DNA of 54,361 nt. Origin: Hyphomonas sp. UBA5111 (GTDB taxonomy: Bacteria > Pseudomonadota > Alphaproteobacteria > Caulobacterales > Hyphomonadaceae). Made by a program: the position numbers and the translations under genes. How positions within the stretch are numbered: the first letter of the stretch is position 1; each line of letters starts with the position of its first letter. The stretch spans positions 305-54,665 of the forward strand of contig DHZF01000157.1 of NCBI GenBank assembly GCA_002414505.1. The letters run 5' to 3'. Under the pieces are notes generated by a model, which saw only the letters and a program-made list of their open reading frames with translations, had not been told where the DNA came from and ran no database searches. Shown here in pieces: positions 36,289 through 43,901 of the stretch.

Positions 36289-37938
36289 ATGTACAAACCC
36301 CGATCCGAACTCGCGACACACGAGGTCGCCAATCAACCAAGACCGCCTGGCGATCTTGATCTTCTGCAAGATCCGGCCCTGGCTGAGCCGCTCATGGCGG
36401 CCTATGCAAGGTGCAACGCAGACCGCAATGAGCCCAACACTGCAAGCCGCCATATGTCCCATCTCGACACTTTCGGCAAAGCGGTCGGGGCGCTGCAAAC
36501 CCGGGAGCTTGGCCGGCAGGCGAATGAAAACCCGCCTCGCCTCAAGGCGTTTAACGCGCAGGGCGAACGCATCGACGAGGTCGAGTTTCATCCGGCATAT
36601 CATCAGCTGATGAAAATAGGCCTCCAGGGCGGGGTGTCCTCGCGCGCCTGGACCCATCCAGCAGGCGGGCAGATCGCCCATGCGGCGCTCCTTTACATGA
36701 TAAGCTGGACCGATAGCGGCGTGACCTGCCCCATGTCTATGACCTATGCAGCCCAACCGATCCTGAGGCGAGCCGACTGGGCGAACGGTTGGGCCGAGAG
36801 CGCTCGCACGCCAGACTATGACCCGAACGCTATGCCGATAGAACATAAATCGGCAGCGACCATCGGCATGGCGATGACCGAGAAACAAGGCGGATCCGAC
36901 CTGCGCGCGAATACGACGCGCGCGCATTCGCTCTCAGATGACGAAGTCGAACTGGTCGGGCATAAATGGTTTTGCTCGGCGCCAATGTGCGACGCGTTTT
37001 TGACGCTGGCCTATGAAGAAGATGGTTTGTCTTGCTTTCTGGCGCCGCGCTGGCACCCAGACGGCTCACGCAATCAAATCGAGATACAGCGCCTGAAAGA
37101 CAAGATGGGCGATCGCTCCAATGCTTCATCTGAGATTGAGTATCGCAGCGCCTATGCGAGACGGATCGGCGCGCCTGGCCGAGGGATTGCAACCATTATC
37201 CAGATGGCGCACCACACGCGCTATGACTGCATGATAGGGTCGGCGGCTGGCATGCGGCAGGCTGTCTGCCGGGCGGCGTTTCATGTCAGTCAGAGAACAG
37301 CCTTTCAGAAGACCCTGATTGACCAACCCCTCATGCGCGGTGTGATCGCCGATCTCGCCCTCGAGAGTGAAGCGGCGATCGCGCTAACCCTGCGCGTTGG
37401 TGCGGGATTTGATCTCAGTGCCGACAATGAACGCGAAGCCGCATTGAGCCGCGCGCTGACGCCGCTTGCGAAGTTCTGGATATGTAAACGTCAGCCAGAT
37501 CTTGTGAGCGAAGCTTTGGAATGTTTTGGCGGAGTCGGATTCGTCGAAGAGACCGGCATGGCACGGCTATTCAGGACCTCCCCGCTCAACGCGATTTGGG
37601 AAGGCTCCGGTAACATTATGGCGCTCGACTTGCAGCGCGCATTGTCCGAGGAGGCTGTACGAAAAGTCTTCAACGAAGAGCTCAAACGGATCGCCACCGA
37701 CATCCCAGAGGCAGAAACGCTGGCCAACAAACTTCGATCCGAGCGGCCAGACAATCTGCGCCTCTTCGCGCAGCAAGCCGCGCTCTTATTCTCAGCCGAT
37801 GCACTTACCGACGCATCTCTAAGGGACATGTATGTGAAAACCCGTATCACACATCCAACCCCAATCTGGGGGGCGTTCGGGGTCAAAGTCGATCTCGACG
37901 ACCCGATCACGCGGGCAACAAACTGGATGTTGGGCTGA
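36289..37938 (+). CDS. aidB: AidB-like acyl-CoA dehydrogenase family flavoprotein
   Basis: A 549-residue member of the AidB group, close in length to E. coli AidB (541). The central part shows AMTEKQGGSDLRANTT (flavin contact), HKWFCSAPMCDAFL, LKDKMGDRSNASSEI and the C-terminal ECFGGVGFVEETG, all family marks. E. coli AidB has isovaleryl-CoA dehydrogenase activity, binds DNA and is induced by alkylation and low oxygen, fitting the anaerobic tone of the neighbourhood. The ATG at 36289 is preferred; a TTG nine bases earlier is possible. Confidence 0.9.
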   Translation: MYKPRSELATHEVANQPRPPGDLDLLQDPALAEPLMAAYARCNADRNEPNTASRHMSHLDTFGKAVGALQTRELGRQANENPPRLKAFNAQGERIDEVEFHPAYHQLMKIGLQGGVSSRAWTHPAGGQIAHAALLYMISWTDSGVTCPMSMTYAAQPILRRADWANGWAESARTPDYDPNAMPIEHKSAATIGMAMTEKQGGSDLRANTTRAHSLSDDEVELVGHKWFCSAPMCDAFLTLAYEEDGLSCFLAPRWHPDGSRNQIEIQRLKDKMGDRSNASSEIEYRSAYARRIGAPGRGIATIIQMAHHTRYDCMIGSAAGMRQAVCRAAFHVSQRTAFQKTLIDQPLMRGVIADLALESEAAIALTLRVGAGFDLSADNEREAALSRALTPLAKFWICKRQPDLVSEALECFGGVGFVEETGMARLFRTSPLNAIWEGSGNIMALDLQRALSEEAVRKVFNEELKRIATDIPEAETLANKLRSERPDNLRLFAQQAALLFSADALTDASLRDMYVKTRITHPTPIWGAFGVKVDLDDPITRATNWMLG

Positions 37939-37945
37939 TCCGTAC

Positions 37946-38140
37946 TCAGTATATAAACGCCAGGATAACGGACGGCATTGACAGGCCTGGTGCTTTTGCC
38001 AGGATCGCCTTGATTGTGTTGCCTTCGGCCACGTGACGGGCGGTAAGGACGACCCAGCCTCCAACTTGAAACCCTGTGCCAATCGCTACATCGCCGCTCG
38101 GCAACAACACTTCAATGGCGACGCACCCACGCAGATACGT
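37946..38140 (-). pseudogene. Fragment of a trypsin-like serine protease
   Basis: On the minus strand an open run of about 64 codons reads YLRGCVAIEV, GDVAIGTGFQVGGWVVLTARHV and AEGNTIKAIL before a stop. GTGF followed by VVLTARHV is the strand and catalytic-His motif of chymotrypsin-fold peptidases. There is no usual start codon and no Asp or Ser part, so this is a remnant of the N-terminal third. The rest of the gap up to 38316 shows nothing I recognise. Confidence 0.5.
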
Positions 38141-38316
38141 TCAAAAATCCCCATTATCCAAAGGAGCTGCACTCATTCTCCCCGCTCTAAGCATGGTCGT
38201 TGCAGAAGACGACTTTGCTCAGATTTCTGAGATGTCAGGGCCGCATTTTCAAGGGATGAAACTTCCTCAGACGTACACAGCAATACCCGCAAATCGACCG
38301 GTGAGCATGAAAACGT
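38141..38316. other. Remainder of the gap before nhaA
   Basis: These 176 bases between the protease fragment and nhaA hold no recognisable gene, hairpin or copy of the ECF promoter. A short frame ending MKTFGQISCNN overlaps the nhaA start and has no family marks. Confidence 0.4.
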
Positions 38317-39519
38317 TTGGCCAGATCTCTTGCAACAATTGATAGCGGCGCGTCACCCGCTTCAACGCAGCATGCTGCACTGGCGGTTTTTGCAGCGATG
38401 CTATTGGCCTTCGCCTGGGTGAATTCACCGGCAGTTGAAATTTATGACCTGATCCACCACACGCCTTTGTCGTTGCAGGTTGGCGCTGTTGGATTGTCCA
38501 AGCCGTTGGTCGACTGGATCAATGAAGGCCTGATGGTCTTCTTCTTTTTTGCGATTGGGCTCGAAATCAAACGCGAAGTCCTGGTCGGCGACCTCGCCTC
38601 GCCGCGCAAGATCGCCCTTCCCGGGATCGGCGCCCTGGGTGGCATGCTCGTCCCCGCCGCAGTCTATCTGTTGTTTAATGCGGGCAACCCGGAAACCGAG
38701 CATGGTTGGGCCGTGCCGGTCGCCACCGATATTGTCCTTGCGCTCGCCGTCTTGTCTGTGCTTGGCACGCGCATCCCACCTACGCTCAAAGTCTTCCTAA
38801 TGGCGCTCGCCGTGTTCGACGATTTTGGAACACTGGTGATTATTGCGCTCTTCTACACCGAAGGATTGAGTCTGGTCTCGCTTGCCTTGGCTGTACTCGG
38901 ACTGGTTGGCCTGATTGGGCTCAACCGCCTGAGGGTCACGCATATGACGCCCTACGTTTTGATTGGAATTTTCGTTTGGGTTGCAGTCCTGGAATCTGGT
39001 GTCCATGCAACAATTGCCGGTGTCCTCGTAGCGTGGACGATTCCGCTGTCGGTTAAAGGGCGCCCGATGCTTTCAATCGTCGAAACCGGCATGAGACCGT
39101 GGGTCGCGTACGGTGTCGTACCGGTTTTTGCTTTTTTCAATTCAGGGATTCACCTGGCGGGGATGTCTTCTGCGACCCTCATCGGTCCGGCGAGCCTCGG
39201 CGCGGGGTTTGGGCTCTTCATTGGCAAACCTCTCGGCGTATTTGGCGCGGCGGCTTTGGCGGTCGCCAGCGGCCTTGGAAAGCTCCCGCCGGCTATCACC
39301 TGGTTGCATCTGCTGGGCGCGTCTCTGCTCGCCGGAGTGGGCTTTACAATTAGCCTGTTTGTGGCGGCGCTCGCGTTCGACCACCCCGCCGCCTTACAAG
39401 GCGTCACGCTAAGCGTGATCATCGCGTCGACCCTCTCCGCCTTTACCGGGTTGGGCGTGCTCTCCTTGGCCGCGCAGAGACCTCAGCCTGCCGAATCTGA
39501 AGAAAGACTTCGCCCATGA
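38317..39519 (+). CDS. nhaA: NhaA Na+/H+ antiporter
   Basis: A 400-residue, twelve-helix sodium/proton antiporter for pH and salt balance. Signatures are unmistakable: LMVFFFFAIGLEIKREVLVGDL, PVATDIVLALAVLSVLG with the ion-binding region, and ALAVFDDFGTLVIIALFYT with the two adjacent Asp residues. The start is a TTG at 38317; no good ribosome site is visible, and the first internal ATG (38400) would remove part of helix 1. The stop overlaps the next gene at ATGA. Confidence 0.94.
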   Translation: MARSLATIDSGASPASTQHAALAVFAAMLLAFAWVNSPAVEIYDLIHHTPLSLQVGAVGLSKPLVDWINEGLMVFFFFAIGLEIKREVLVGDLASPRKIALPGIGALGGMLVPAAVYLLFNAGNPETEHGWAVPVATDIVLALAVLSVLGTRIPPTLKVFLMALAVFDDFGTLVIIALFYTEGLSLVSLALAVLGLVGLIGLNRLRVTHMTPYVLIGIFVWVAVLESGVHATIAGVLVAWTIPLSVKGRPMLSIVETGMRPWVAYGVVPVFAFFNSGIHLAGMSSATLIGPASLGAGFGLFIGKPLGVFGAAALAVASGLGKLPPAITWLHLLGASLLAGVGFTISLFVAALAFDHPAALQGVTLSVIIASTLSAFTGLGVLSLAAQRPQPAESEERLRP

Positions 39520-40217
39520 AAATGTCCCCGCCGCCTTTGCCTTGGCTGATTGCTGCGTTCGTCATTGGCGCCGTGCTTGCCATATCCTTCAGGCTAAAAC
39601 TCGCAAATGATCAGCAGGCCGCACCCACGCCCCAGATTGCGGTTTCTTCGCCCGTAGAACGTGCAACACTGGAGGCGACCTTTGCGCGCATCGATGTCGA
39701 AGCGCGGCTGCGCGCCGCTTTGGCAGCGTACTCAGTCGGCGAAGATCTCATCTCGGATAATCTGCTGACTGACGCCGAAATGCCGATCGCATCTCTGCCT
39801 GCGAGCCTTTTAACGGATGACGATCGCGCCCGGCTCAATGAATTGGTCTACCAAGCGCGAATGGCCATTCTGACAAAGTCTGGCGTGGAGGCCAAAATCG
39901 AGACGGCGATCAAGGACTTGCGCCAAACGCCGTACCATGAATACGGGTTTCCTGCGACGCAGTCGTCCATGGCTGGAGCCATCACCGATCAAATCGAAAA
40001 AGCAAAGGATCGGTTTGTCGAAACGCGCAGAAGCGGTGATCACAAAACCTATCTGATAGGGTTTGGCCACTATAAAACCGCCGAAGCCCTCTTTCAAATG
40101 CATAAAAACGATATGCAGCTTTACAAAATGACCGTCAGCGAGCAGATTGAAAAAAGCCTGCTCCTGCTGGCCGATCTCTATCCCAGTCCGCGCCTCGCTG
40201 ATGCAGAGATGCCCTAA
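39516..40217 (+). CDS. Membrane-anchored periplasmic protein of unknown function
   Basis: I do not recognise a family. The 233 residues begin with a single membrane segment (PWLIAAFVIGAVLAISF) and no clear cleavage site, followed by a mostly helical, charged domain (LEATFARIDVEARLRAAL, AGAITDQIEKAKDRFVETR, TVSEQIEKSLLLLADLY). It overlaps nhaA by four bases, so it is coupled to it. A periplasmic accessory protein to the antiporter or a general envelope protein are both possible. Confidence 0.65.
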   Translation: MKMSPPPLPWLIAAFVIGAVLAISFRLKLANDQQAAPTPQIAVSSPVERATLEATFARIDVEARLRAALAAYSVGEDLISDNLLTDAEMPIASLPASLLTDDDRARLNELVYQARMAILTKSGVEAKIETAIKDLRQTPYHEYGFPATQSSMAGAITDQIEKAKDRFVETRRSGDHKTYLIGFGHYKTAEALFQMHKNDMQLYKMTVSEQIEKSLLLLADLYPSPRLADAEMP

Positions 40218-40255
40218 ACCCTGCGACGCTTCTCCAGCTTGTCCACAGCATAGGG

Positions 40256-40283
40256 TGTAATGGCCACCCCGCCTTCGCGTCTA
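40256..40283 (+). promoter_or_regulatory. ECF-type promoter before a small membrane protein
   Basis: TGTAATG at 40256-40262, 15 bases, CGTCTA at 40278-40283: same elements and spacing as the arc and cfa promoters, here on the plus strand. It argues that the gene below starts at 40353, since an ATG at 40260 lies inside the promoter. Confidence 0.68.
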
Positions 40284-40352
40284 TTCGTCCAGCACATCTA
40301 TCAGCGCCAAATCAAAAGGCGCGCAAAGACGAGAACCGCAAGAAGGCACCAG

Positions 40353-40694
40353 ATGAATCACAATCCGAGCCACGAACGACAATCCGCCGAGCATGCCAGA
40401 ACCGGAAAACCTAACAAGTTCAGCGGTGCAACCTGCATTCTATCGACCCTTGGGATTGGCCTTCTTGGCCTTGGCGTCGGTGCCATCACCGCACCCTATT
40501 TCAGAGCAGCAGCGGCGCTGATTGCACTTCTGGGACTGACCGTTCATCTCATCGCGCTGATCCATACCGCTCGGAGCAAACATCCTGCATCATCTGCGGG
40601 CCGGGTCTGGCTGACAGCGATCTATGGGAGTTGCTGGATCATTCTGCTTGTTCTGACTTTTGCTCTGCTAAGGATGTGGCTTTTACCCGCGTGA
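40353..40694 (+). CDS. Small membrane protein under an ECF-type promoter
   Basis: A 113-residue protein with a charged N-terminus and three membrane helices (ILSTLGIGLLGLGVGAI, AAALIALLGLTVHLIALI, SCWIILLVLTFALLRMW). I do not recognise a family. GAAGG lies about ten bases before ATG 40353. The stop codon directly abuts the stop of the convergent ppk2 gene (TGA/TCA with no base between). Confidence 0.65.
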   Translation: MNHNPSHERQSAEHARTGKPNKFSGATCILSTLGIGLLGLGVGAITAPYFRAAAALIALLGLTVHLIALIHTARSKHPASSAGRVWLTAIYGSCWIILLVLTFALLRMWLLPA

Positions 40695-41477
40695 TCAAAC
40701 GGCCAAAGCCTCAAGGCGGTCTCGCGGCGACGCGATAATAACCGCCGGATCAATAGTCGCGATCGACTTGTCGGTGTCCGGGCACTCGATCGTCCTGATC
40801 ATGTGGCCAAGCGTGTTCAGCCGGGCCATGCGTTTATCGTCGGTATGAACCGCATACCAGGGCGCAAATGGGTACTCTGTGCGGGTGAGCATCGCGTTGC
40901 GCGCGGCCGAATAGTCGGCCCATTTTTGCAGAGCGACCGCGTCAATCGGGCTTTTCTTCCACTGCTTCAAAGGGTCTTGATCTCGGGCCGCAAGTCGCCG
41001 CTCCTGTTCGTCTCGGCTGATGTCGAGATAGTATTTGAGGATTTGCGTGCCATCGCGCACCAGCATTTGTTCAAATGCGCCAACATTGTCGTAAAATGCC
41101 TCGACTTCTTGATCGCTGACAAACCCCATAACCGGTTCAACGCCAGCCCGATTGTACCAGGATCGATTGAAGAGCGCGATTTCACCATCAGCTGGCAGAT
41201 GTGGTGCGTAGCGTTGGAAGTACCAACTTCTCGTATCGCGGTCGGATGGCTTGCCAAGCGCCACAATGCGCGTCTCTCTGGGGCTGAGATGGTCGGCGAT
41301 GCGCTTGATAACGCCGTCTTTGCCGGCAGCATCGCGTCCCTCGAAAATCACCAGAATCCGATGACCATGCGTGATCGCACGGCGCTGGATCTTGACCAGT
41401 TCTATTTGCAGCGCGCGCAGTCGGCGTTTGTAATCCTTCTTGGAAAGACCCGTGTCAGCGTGATCATCTTTTGGCAT
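40695..41477 (-). CDS. ppk2: Polyphosphate kinase 2
   Basis: A 260-residue PPK2 family enzyme that moves phosphate between polyphosphate and nucleotides, making ATP or GTP from stored polyphosphate (or AMP to ADP, depending on class). The Walker A FEGRDAAGKDG is near residue 43, with the lid region GKPSDRDTRSWYFQRY and NRSWYNRAGVEPVMGF after it. Single-domain length fits class I or III. ATG 41477 follows AAAGGG; ATGs at 41495-41510 lie inside the end of the cfa gene. It is the second gene of the cfa unit, overlapping it. Confidence 0.92.
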   Translation of the reverse strand: MPKDDHADTGLSKKDYKRRLRALQIELVKIQRRAITHGHRILVIFEGRDAAGKDGVIKRIADHLSPRETRIVALGKPSDRDTRSWYFQRYAPHLPADGEIALFNRSWYNRAGVEPVMGFVSDQEVEAFYDNVGAFEQMLVRDGTQILKYYLDISRDEQERRLAARDQDPLKQWKKSPIDAVALQKWADYSAARNAMLTRTEYPFAPWYAVHTDDKRMARLNTLGHMIRTIECPDTDKSIATIDPAVIIASPRDRLEALAV

Positions 41478-42738
41478 TCGCGCGAACCCTTTCATCATTG
41501 GCCGGCGCAACTTGTCTTATGGCCGGGCGAGCCAGTTCGGATGGGTATAGATAGTCCCGTGTCAGCGGCGCCGCGTCCTGGCGTTTGCCAAGCTGAAGCT
41601 GGAACACATTGTGATAGCCATGGCGAAAAGACAGCTCACTTGTGACGAGATAAAAATCCCACATCCGCACAAACCTCGCATCATATAACTTTTCAGCATC
41701 ATCCGCGCGGTTCAGAAATCGCTGCCGCCAGGCTTTTAGCGTTTCCGCATAGTGCAAGCGCAGGATCTCAATATCCAGAACCACCAGCCCGGCTTTCTCA
41801 ATCACGGGCACAATTTCCGAGAGTGCTGGAATATAGCCCCCTGGAAAGATATGCCGGGCGATCCATGGATTGGTCGCCCCTGGTCCAGGCGACCGCCCAA
41901 TCGTGTGAATGAGCGCCGTTCCATTCTCGCCGAGACGGGCCGCAATCTGGTCGAAATATTCGCGGTAATGCGGCACACCGACATGTTCAAACATACCAAC
42001 CGAGACAATCTTGTCATACTCGCCGGTAAGGTTGCGATAATCTTGAATCTCAAAATCGACACGGTCGCTGAGCCCGGCGGTCTCAGCGCGCTCTTGAGCC
42101 AGACAGTGCTGCTCACAGGATAATGTCACACCGTGGACCCGAACATCTTCGCGCTCCGCCAGATGCATCGCAAGCCCGCCCCATCCGCACCCAATATCAA
42201 GCACATGGTCCCCGGGTTTCAAGCACAGCTTGCGCGCGATATGATCTTTCTTAAACCGCTGGGCATCGTCGAGCGATGTCTGCGGCTTCGGGAAATACGC
42301 GCAGGAATACTGCATGTCGTCATCAAGAAAGAGGCGGTAGAGATCGTTGCCGATATCATAATGGTGCGCCACGTTCCGAGCCGATCGCGCTTGCGGATTA
42401 AATTGCGCAACCGCACGAAACGTCTTTCGCAGGAAAGATGGGAGCGCCGCATGCGCGCTGCCCTTAGACAGAATATTGGTCCAGAGAAGATCCAGCAGTT
42501 CATATAGATCGCCGGTTTCCAGCACGAGGCCTTCTTCCATATAGGCCTCGCCAAGCTGCAATTCAGGATCGAGCACGATGCGGCGAAGCCAGGCCTCAGA
42601 TTTCACGGCGATACGAACCGGATGGTCGCAGTGCTGGCCAAAAACAGCTGTCTTGCCATTTGGAAAAACGACTTCCAGGCGTCCCTTGCGAATAGACTTT
42701 TCAAGCCGTTTTTTGGCGATTGTGCTCCATAGACTCAT
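41464..42738 (-). CDS. cfa: Cyclopropane-fatty-acyl-phospholipid synthase
   Basis: A 424-residue SAM-dependent enzyme that adds a methylene bridge to unsaturated membrane lipids, a standard stationary-phase and acid protection. The SAM site is DHVLDIGCGWGGLAMHLAE, followed by GVTLSCEQHCLAQERA, and later YIPALSEIVPVIE and ETLKAWRQRF typical of CfaS. I chose ATG 42738 because AGAAGGACG precedes it and the longer frame would begin inside the promoter at 42804-42832. It shares that promoter with ppk2. Confidence 0.92.
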   Translation of the reverse strand: MSLWSTIAKKRLEKSIRKGRLEVVFPNGKTAVFGQHCDHPVRIAVKSEAWLRRIVLDPELQLGEAYMEEGLVLETGDLYELLDLLWTNILSKGSAHAALPSFLRKTFRAVAQFNPQARSARNVAHHYDIGNDLYRLFLDDDMQYSCAYFPKPQTSLDDAQRFKKDHIARKLCLKPGDHVLDIGCGWGGLAMHLAEREDVRVHGVTLSCEQHCLAQERAETAGLSDRVDFEIQDYRNLTGEYDKIVSVGMFEHVGVPHYREYFDQIAARLGENGTALIHTIGRSPGPGATNPWIARHIFPGGYIPALSEIVPVIEKAGLVVLDIEILRLHYAETLKAWRQRFLNRADDAEKLYDARFVRMWDFYLVTSELSFRHGYHNVFQLQLGKRQDAAPLTRDYLYPSELARPAIRQVAPANDERVRANAKR

Positions 42739-42803
42739 CAGCGGCGTCCTTCTGGCTTGGCAGCAACGCACCCCGGCGTGCTCACCATATGATCTGATAC
42801 GGA

Positions 42804-42832
42804 TAAGACGGCCCGGCCCCTGAACCATTACA
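42804..42832 (-). promoter_or_regulatory. ECF-type promoter of cfa-ppk2
   Basis: On the minus strand TGTAATG (42826-42832), 15 bases, CGTCTTA (42804-42810), followed by TCCGTATCAG. The last nine bases CCGTATCAG are identical to those after the arc promoter. It lies 66 bases before the cfa ATG and faces away from the sigma gene 120 bases off. Confidence 0.75.
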
Positions 42833-42949
42833 CTCAGGGCCCAGCGCCATATTAAAAGTGACCGAAAATCCGTTCGCGCTTGAGGGCGATTCTGGCGGCG
42901 TGCGTATCACACTCCTCAAGCCCCAATATACGTGGAACCGCTTACGAAT

Positions 42950-43579
42950 ATGACGTCCGACCCAAGCCCTTCAGAACGGCGCAAACGAGCCATTGAAGCT
43001 GCGCTCATCGAGTCGCATCAGGACATGTTTCGGTTTCTGAAGCGAAAATTGCGCAACGATGCGGATGCCAAGGATGTGCTGCAAGAATTCTATGTTAAGG
43101 CGCTGACCCGGTTTAATGATCTTAAAGATGAAGACCGGCTTCGAGGCTGGTTGTCTCAGATTCTTCGTTCGACAATCGCTGATCATTTTCGAGCAATGAC
43201 GCGCTCAGACAAAGCGCTGGAAACCTATGCGGCAGAGGCTGCCCTCCTGTTCGATGATGATGAGATCGACTTTGTTATTTGCGCATGCCTATACAAAATG
43301 TTGCCGACACTGAATCCCGACTACGCGGATCTGATCTGGCGGGCTGACCTTATCGGTGAAGATCGCTCTGTGATTGCTCATGATCTCGGCCTGTCTGAGA
43401 ATGCGCTTCGAGTGAAACTTCACCGCGCACGCCGGGCCATGCGCCAGCGCCTGGAACAAACCTGCCTGACCTGTATCGAACACGGCTATTTTCAATGCGC
43501 CTGTCCGGGCGCTGAAGACTTGCGAAAACGCGTTGAAGCGACCGCCTTGTCCATACCTCCGGGCCAGGTTGTTCCTTGA
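42950..43579 (+). CDS. ECF sigma factor with Cys/His-rich C-terminal tail
   Basis: A 209-residue sigma-70 family protein. Region 2 is at residues about 25-90 (MFRFLKRKL, DAKDVLQEFYVKAL, RLRGWLSQILRSTIADHFR); region 4 has ADLIGEDRSVIAHDLGLSENALRVKLHRARRAM. After it comes a tail, residues 170-187, with CLTCIEHGYFQCACP: four Cys and a His, able to bind a metal. CorE of Myxococcus is a copper-dependent ECF sigma factor with a Cys-rich tail, and the two share the idea if not close sequence. No anti-sigma gene is adjacent. A GTG at 42932 is an alternative start. It is divergent from cfa-ppk2. Confidence 0.87.
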   Translation: MTSDPSPSERRKRAIEAALIESHQDMFRFLKRKLRNDADAKDVLQEFYVKALTRFNDLKDEDRLRGWLSQILRSTIADHFRAMTRSDKALETYAAEAALLFDDDEIDFVICACLYKMLPTLNPDYADLIWRADLIGEDRSVIAHDLGLSENALRVKLHRARRAMRQRLEQTCLTCIEHGYFQCACPGAEDLRKRVEATALSIPPGQVVP

Positions 43580-43600
43580 TACGTTTTCGCAGCGGCGGGG

Positions 43601-43628
43601 TGTAACGCCGCTCCGGTTCGCGCGTCTT
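43601..43628 (+). promoter_or_regulatory. ECF-type promoter before the 50-residue Lys/Cys protein
   Basis: TGTAACG at 43601-43607, 15 bases, CGTCTTT at 43623. One base of the -35 element differs from the other three copies (C for T). It lies about 75 bases before the ATG at 43705. Confidence 0.65.
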
Positions 43629-43704
43629 TGTTTTCAGGTCCGCAATAGGCGGTTTTTGCTTGTGCTCGCCGAGCCAGGACGAAATTGAAGAGAAGGAGAT
43701 CGCC

Positions 43705-43857
43705 ATGAACCGTGTCAAGAAAAGCGCCGTCCAAACGCCCAAAGCCAAAGTCAAACCGCCCGTCAAAAAGGGCTGTTGTTGCGCAGGCGGCTCGAAGCCG
43801 GGCCGAGGCAAGGAAAAATCGATGCCAGCGCTAAAAAGCGCTGGTGACGCAGCCTGA
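43705..43857 (+). CDS. 50-residue Lys-rich protein with a CCC cluster
   Basis: The product is 50 residues, strongly basic (Lys/Arg repeats such as AKVKPPVKKG), with three adjacent Cys in KKGCCCAGG. I know no family. GAAGGAG lies just before ATG 43705, and an ECF-type promoter stands 75 bases upstream, both supporting a real gene. A small metal- or nucleic-acid-binding protein is possible. Confidence 0.6.
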   Translation: MNRVKKSAVQTPKAKVKPPVKKGCCCAGGSKPGRGKEKSMPALKSAGDAA

Positions 43858-43901
43858 CCCTTTCGTTCTCAATCGCCCCCTTACCGCGAAAGCCTCAAGC
43901 C

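Noticed and set aside
42833..42949. Autoregulatory ECF promoter for the sigma gene itself
   Set aside because: No TGTAA-N15-CGTC copy on the plus strand in this interval; the visible copy faces cfa.
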